Shown here piece after piece: positions 34,068-35,678 of a stretch of DNA of 35,678 nucleotides. Made by a program: the position numbers and the translations under genes. The DNA comes from Dehalococcoidia bacterium. Lineage in GTDB: Bacteria > Chloroflexota > Dehalococcoidia > SZUA-161. The stretch lies in NCBI GenBank assembly GCA_011174795.1, contig DUEY01000044.1:1-35678 (forward strand). Direction: 5' to 3'. Under the pieces are notes generated by a model. It did not search any database. It was not told the origin of the DNA and was given only the letters and a program-made list of their open reading frames with translations. How positions within the stretch are numbered: position 1 is the first letter of the stretch; each line of letters begins with the position of its first letter.

Positions 34068-34632
34068 GTATGTGGTTTAATAGCAGGCTGTCCACCGCCA
34101 GAGATAGCTCCTCTTTGGTGCCATCGTTGACTATGGTATAGTCCGCCATAGCAATCGGCCCCGCCTTGTCCACGTTCTCTATCTCGGCGAAGTCGCGCTG
34201 CTCGGCTTCTTCGAAAGTAAGCGGGCGGTCAATTCGCTGCGAAAGGCGGGCATAGCGCAGGGGACGGCTCATGGTAACTGCTACCAACTTCATCTGCTCC
34301 CCGAAATGCTGCCTGAGGTATTTATACTCGGCCCAGGAATAGAGTCCGTCTATCACCGTAGGGCCTGACGAGAGGGCTTCCTCGATCGCCGGGAGCAGGA
34401 GCTTGGCGAAGGCTTCCATGCCGTGTGTTGCCCTCAGTTCCTCCCTCACAGCCCTTTCGTTGGCTTCGTTGACGGGGAGACCACGCGCCTCGACCTCGCG
34501 TATCGTTATCTCCCCGAATCGGATTATCTGCCATCCCTTCTGCTCGAGGTGGCGCGCCACGGAGGACTTGCCCGAGCCGGTCATGCCCACGATTGCGAGC
34601 AGCGGATTGCTCTTTTTGGCGTTGTCATTCAC
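34060..34632 (-). CDS. P-loop kinase-like protein (dephospho-CoA kinase / UPF0200-like)
   Basis: The protein has 190 residues. It has Walker A GMTGSGKSS (about residues 16-24), a lid-like region RPLRYARLSQRIDRP and the TVIDGLYSWAEYKYLR stretch. The pattern, including REVEARGLPVNEANERAVREELRATHGMEAFAKLL, resembles the archaeal UPF0200/adenylate-kinase-related family more than classical CoaE. It probably phosphorylates a small metabolite or nucleotide, possibly dephospho-CoA. The start GTG 34632 is not supported by a clear ribosome site. It is divergent from the dCMP deaminase gene, and pairing of such a kinase with dCMP deaminase points to nucleotide metabolism. Confidence 0.75.
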   Translation of the reverse strand: MNDNAKKSNPLLAIVGMTGSGKSSVARHLEQKGWQIIRFGEITIREVEARGLPVNEANERAVREELRATHGMEAFAKLLLPAIEEALSSGPTVIDGLYSWAEYKYLRQHFGEQMKLVAVTMSRPLRYARLSQRIDRPLTFEEAEQRDFAEIENVDKAGPIAMADYTIVNDGTKEELSLAVDSLLLNHILG

Positions 34633-34744
34633 GGATAATCATGCTCCACGTCGAGTGATTTACAGCCTTTCTATATTAACCCCGACGTCTTCCCATGGCA
34701 ACTACTTTTCCTTACCAGAATGTGTGGTATGGGATGACGAACGC

Positions 34745-34774
34745 TTGTCGAGCGATGTAGGATTGAAGTATAAT
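34745..34774 (+). promoter_or_regulatory. Predicted promoter for the dCMP deaminase gene
   Basis: TTGTCG (34745-34750), an 18-base spacer and exact TATAAT (34769-34774) point rightward in the 200-base divergent gap. The predicted start is near 34781, and the ribosome site GGGAAGGGA precedes ATG 34833. I saw no good promoter for the divergent gene at 34632. Confidence 0.5.
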
Positions 34775-34832
34775 CCAATAACCCGCTTGTTCGGCAGGTG
34801 GGGAGATACTCTACCATAGGGAAGGGATAGTA

Positions 34833-35384
34833 ATGGCGTCTGGTAGCTCCGAGCGCAAGAGACCCGATAAGTTTCAGCACTTCCTTAACCGGGCGAAGGT
34901 GGTGGCAGAGAGAAGCACATGCCTGAGGAGGAAGATAGGCGCTGTTATCGTTAGGGACGGCGTGGAGGTCGCCTCGGGCTACGTGGGCTCGCCGCGGGGT
35001 GCGGAGCACTGCATCGATACGGGGAAATGTCTGAGGAAAGAGCTGGGGATTCCGCCGGGGGAGAGGTACGAGCTGTGCCGGAGCGTGCACGCGGAGCAAA
35101 ACGCCATAATAAATGCGGCCCGGACAGGCGTTACTATAGTGGGCGGTGAGATGTATATCTCCAGTGAGCGGGTCAAGGGGCAATATAACAGGAAGAAGGG
35201 GGAGACGAGCAGGATTTATGGCCCGTGTATGATCTGCGCCAAGATGATAGTCAATGCCGGGATAGAAGCGGTGCATATGCAGGAGGAGGGCGTGGGGACA
35301 AGGACCTATACACTGGAAGACCTCAAACAGATACTGCGGGAGGACGAGGAAAGGCTGAGAAAAGCCTTCGGTAAATCGCGGTGA
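34833..35384 (+). CDS. dCMP deaminase family protein
   Basis: The product is 183 residues. The zinc/catalytic motif SVHAEQNAI (about residues 88-96) provides His and the proton-shuttle Glu, and GPCMICAKMI (about 129-138) provides the two Cys ligands. The ComEB/dCMP-deaminase subgroup is indicated by the N-terminal RSTCLRRKIGAVIV and the asymmetric spacing between these motifs. It converts dCMP to dUMP for thymidylate synthesis. A basic start (SSERKRPDK) and a charged C-terminus are ordinary. It is transcribed away from the kinase-like gene. Confidence 0.9.
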   Translation: MASGSSERKRPDKFQHFLNRAKVVAERSTCLRRKIGAVIVRDGVEVASGYVGSPRGAEHCIDTGKCLRKELGIPPGERYELCRSVHAEQNAIINAARTGVTIVGGEMYISSERVKGQYNRKKGETSRIYGPCMICAKMIVNAGIEAVHMQEEGVGTRTYTLEDLKQILREDEERLRKAFGKSR

Positions 35385-35487
35385 TGGTAACGAGCTTTCG
35401 CAGAAACAACCTCTGCCTAACCTTTTCAACGTCTATACGGTCATTCCATAGCAACAGGACAGTTTAAGAGAGCTTCTGATAATACGG

Positions 35488-35661
35488 TTGTTCATTGCTA
35501 TCGCTATGCTAACGCTGTGTTGTTTCACCAATCCAACCTATGGCATAATGAGCGTCGGTTACCTATGGTTGGGGATACCGGGGTTGGTATCCGTAACTGT
35601 CGTGACCACGGGATTCATGAAACACGCAAGCCGCTTGGGCCACCTCGAAGGGAGTTATTGA
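35488..35661 (+). CDS. Possible small membrane protein
   Basis: An open frame from TTG 35488 (57 residues) or ATG 35506 (51 residues) to TGA 35659-35661 encodes mostly hydrophobic residues. There are two candidate membrane segments, LFIAIAMLTLCC and YLWLGIPGLVSVTVVTTGF, and the product ends in HASRLGHLEGSY. No strong ribosome site precedes either start. Its stop lies four bases before a well-placed start of the next gene, as if the two were coupled; small helper proteins often precede transporters in this way. Family unrecognised. The interval 35385-35487 holds nothing else I can support. Confidence 0.4.
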   Translation: MFIAIAMLTLCCFTNPTYGIMSVGYLWLGIPGLVSVTVVTTGFMKHASRLGHLEGSY

Positions 35662-35665
35662 GGGA

Positions 35666-35678
35666 ATGTCGATTATAT
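35666..35678 (+). CDS. Start of a further gene, cut by window edge
   Basis: ATG 35666 is preceded by GGGAG and GAGGG within 16 bases. Only four codons (MSII) are visible before the end, so identity is unknown. It would follow the small membrane protein frame by four bases. Confidence 0.35.

Noticed and set aside
34671-35429. 252-residue minus-strand frame opposite the dCMP deaminase gene
   Set aside because: It mirrors a clear plus-strand enzyme, is rich in Pro/His/Arg with no domain, and lacks a ribosome site.

Overview
The window looks like a chromosomal segment of a strictly anaerobic bacterium, most likely an uncultured Chloroflexota of the Dehalococcoidia type. This is inferred from gene content, not from a marker-gene search. 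The signs are a four-subunit 2-oxoglutarate:ferredoxin oxidoreductase beside a NifV-like (probably Re-citrate) synthase, several heterodisulfide-reductase-type iron-sulfur proteins, a corrinoid methyltransfer pair, a 2-hydroxyacyl-CoA dehydratase-family protein, and a dnaB-dnaD-dnaC-like primosome cluster. Codon use is moderately GC-rich throughout, except for a visibly AT-richer patch at about 2351-3340.

Layout, left to right. 1-976 is a MaoC-like acyl dehydratase cut by the window edge; 1073-2350 is purA; 2414-3274 holds two AT-rich small genes; 3348-3522 holds two tRNA-Ser genes one base apart. 3726-7870 (minus) is rplI-dnaB-dnaD-dnaC-like, in which the dnaC-like product carries two AAA+ domains and L9 carries a long charged tail. 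7964-10939 (minus) is purQ and purL. 11087-11770 (minus) is rpsU and yqeY with a near-perfect promoter.

11935-22441 (minus) is the most interesting part, one apparent transcription unit: korD-korA-korB-korC, a 1179-residue fusion (HdrA fragment, GltD/NfnB-like NAD(P)H module, HdrA domain, ferredoxin), a small MvhD-like protein, an HdrD-like CCG protein, and HdrA fused to MvhD. The last gene is split by an in-frame TGA exactly where HdrA proteins have a conserved cysteine, and a SECIS-like hairpin with a GGUC loop follows it. I read it as a selenocysteine HdrA. Together these genes suggest a soluble machine linking 2-oxoglutarate/ferredoxin electrons to NAD(P)H and to a disulfide-type or other unknown acceptor, possibly by flavin-based electron bifurcation or confurcation.

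22760-29233 (plus) carries the Re-citrate/homocitrate synthase-like gene (divergent from kor), a XerC/D recombinase, a SLOG-family protein, enolase, an orphan 2-hydroxyacyl-CoA dehydratase-like protein, GAPDH and a small unknown protein. 29252-31477 holds a membrane methyltransferase, a four-helix membrane protein with internalin-type leucine-rich repeats, and a small lipoprotein. 31515-34632 (minus) is a P-loop kinase-like gene, a metallo-beta-lactamase-fold hydrolase, a corrinoid protein and a UroD-family methyltransferase. 34833-35384 (plus) is a dCMP deaminase, followed by a possible small membrane protein and the first codons of another gene at the right edge.
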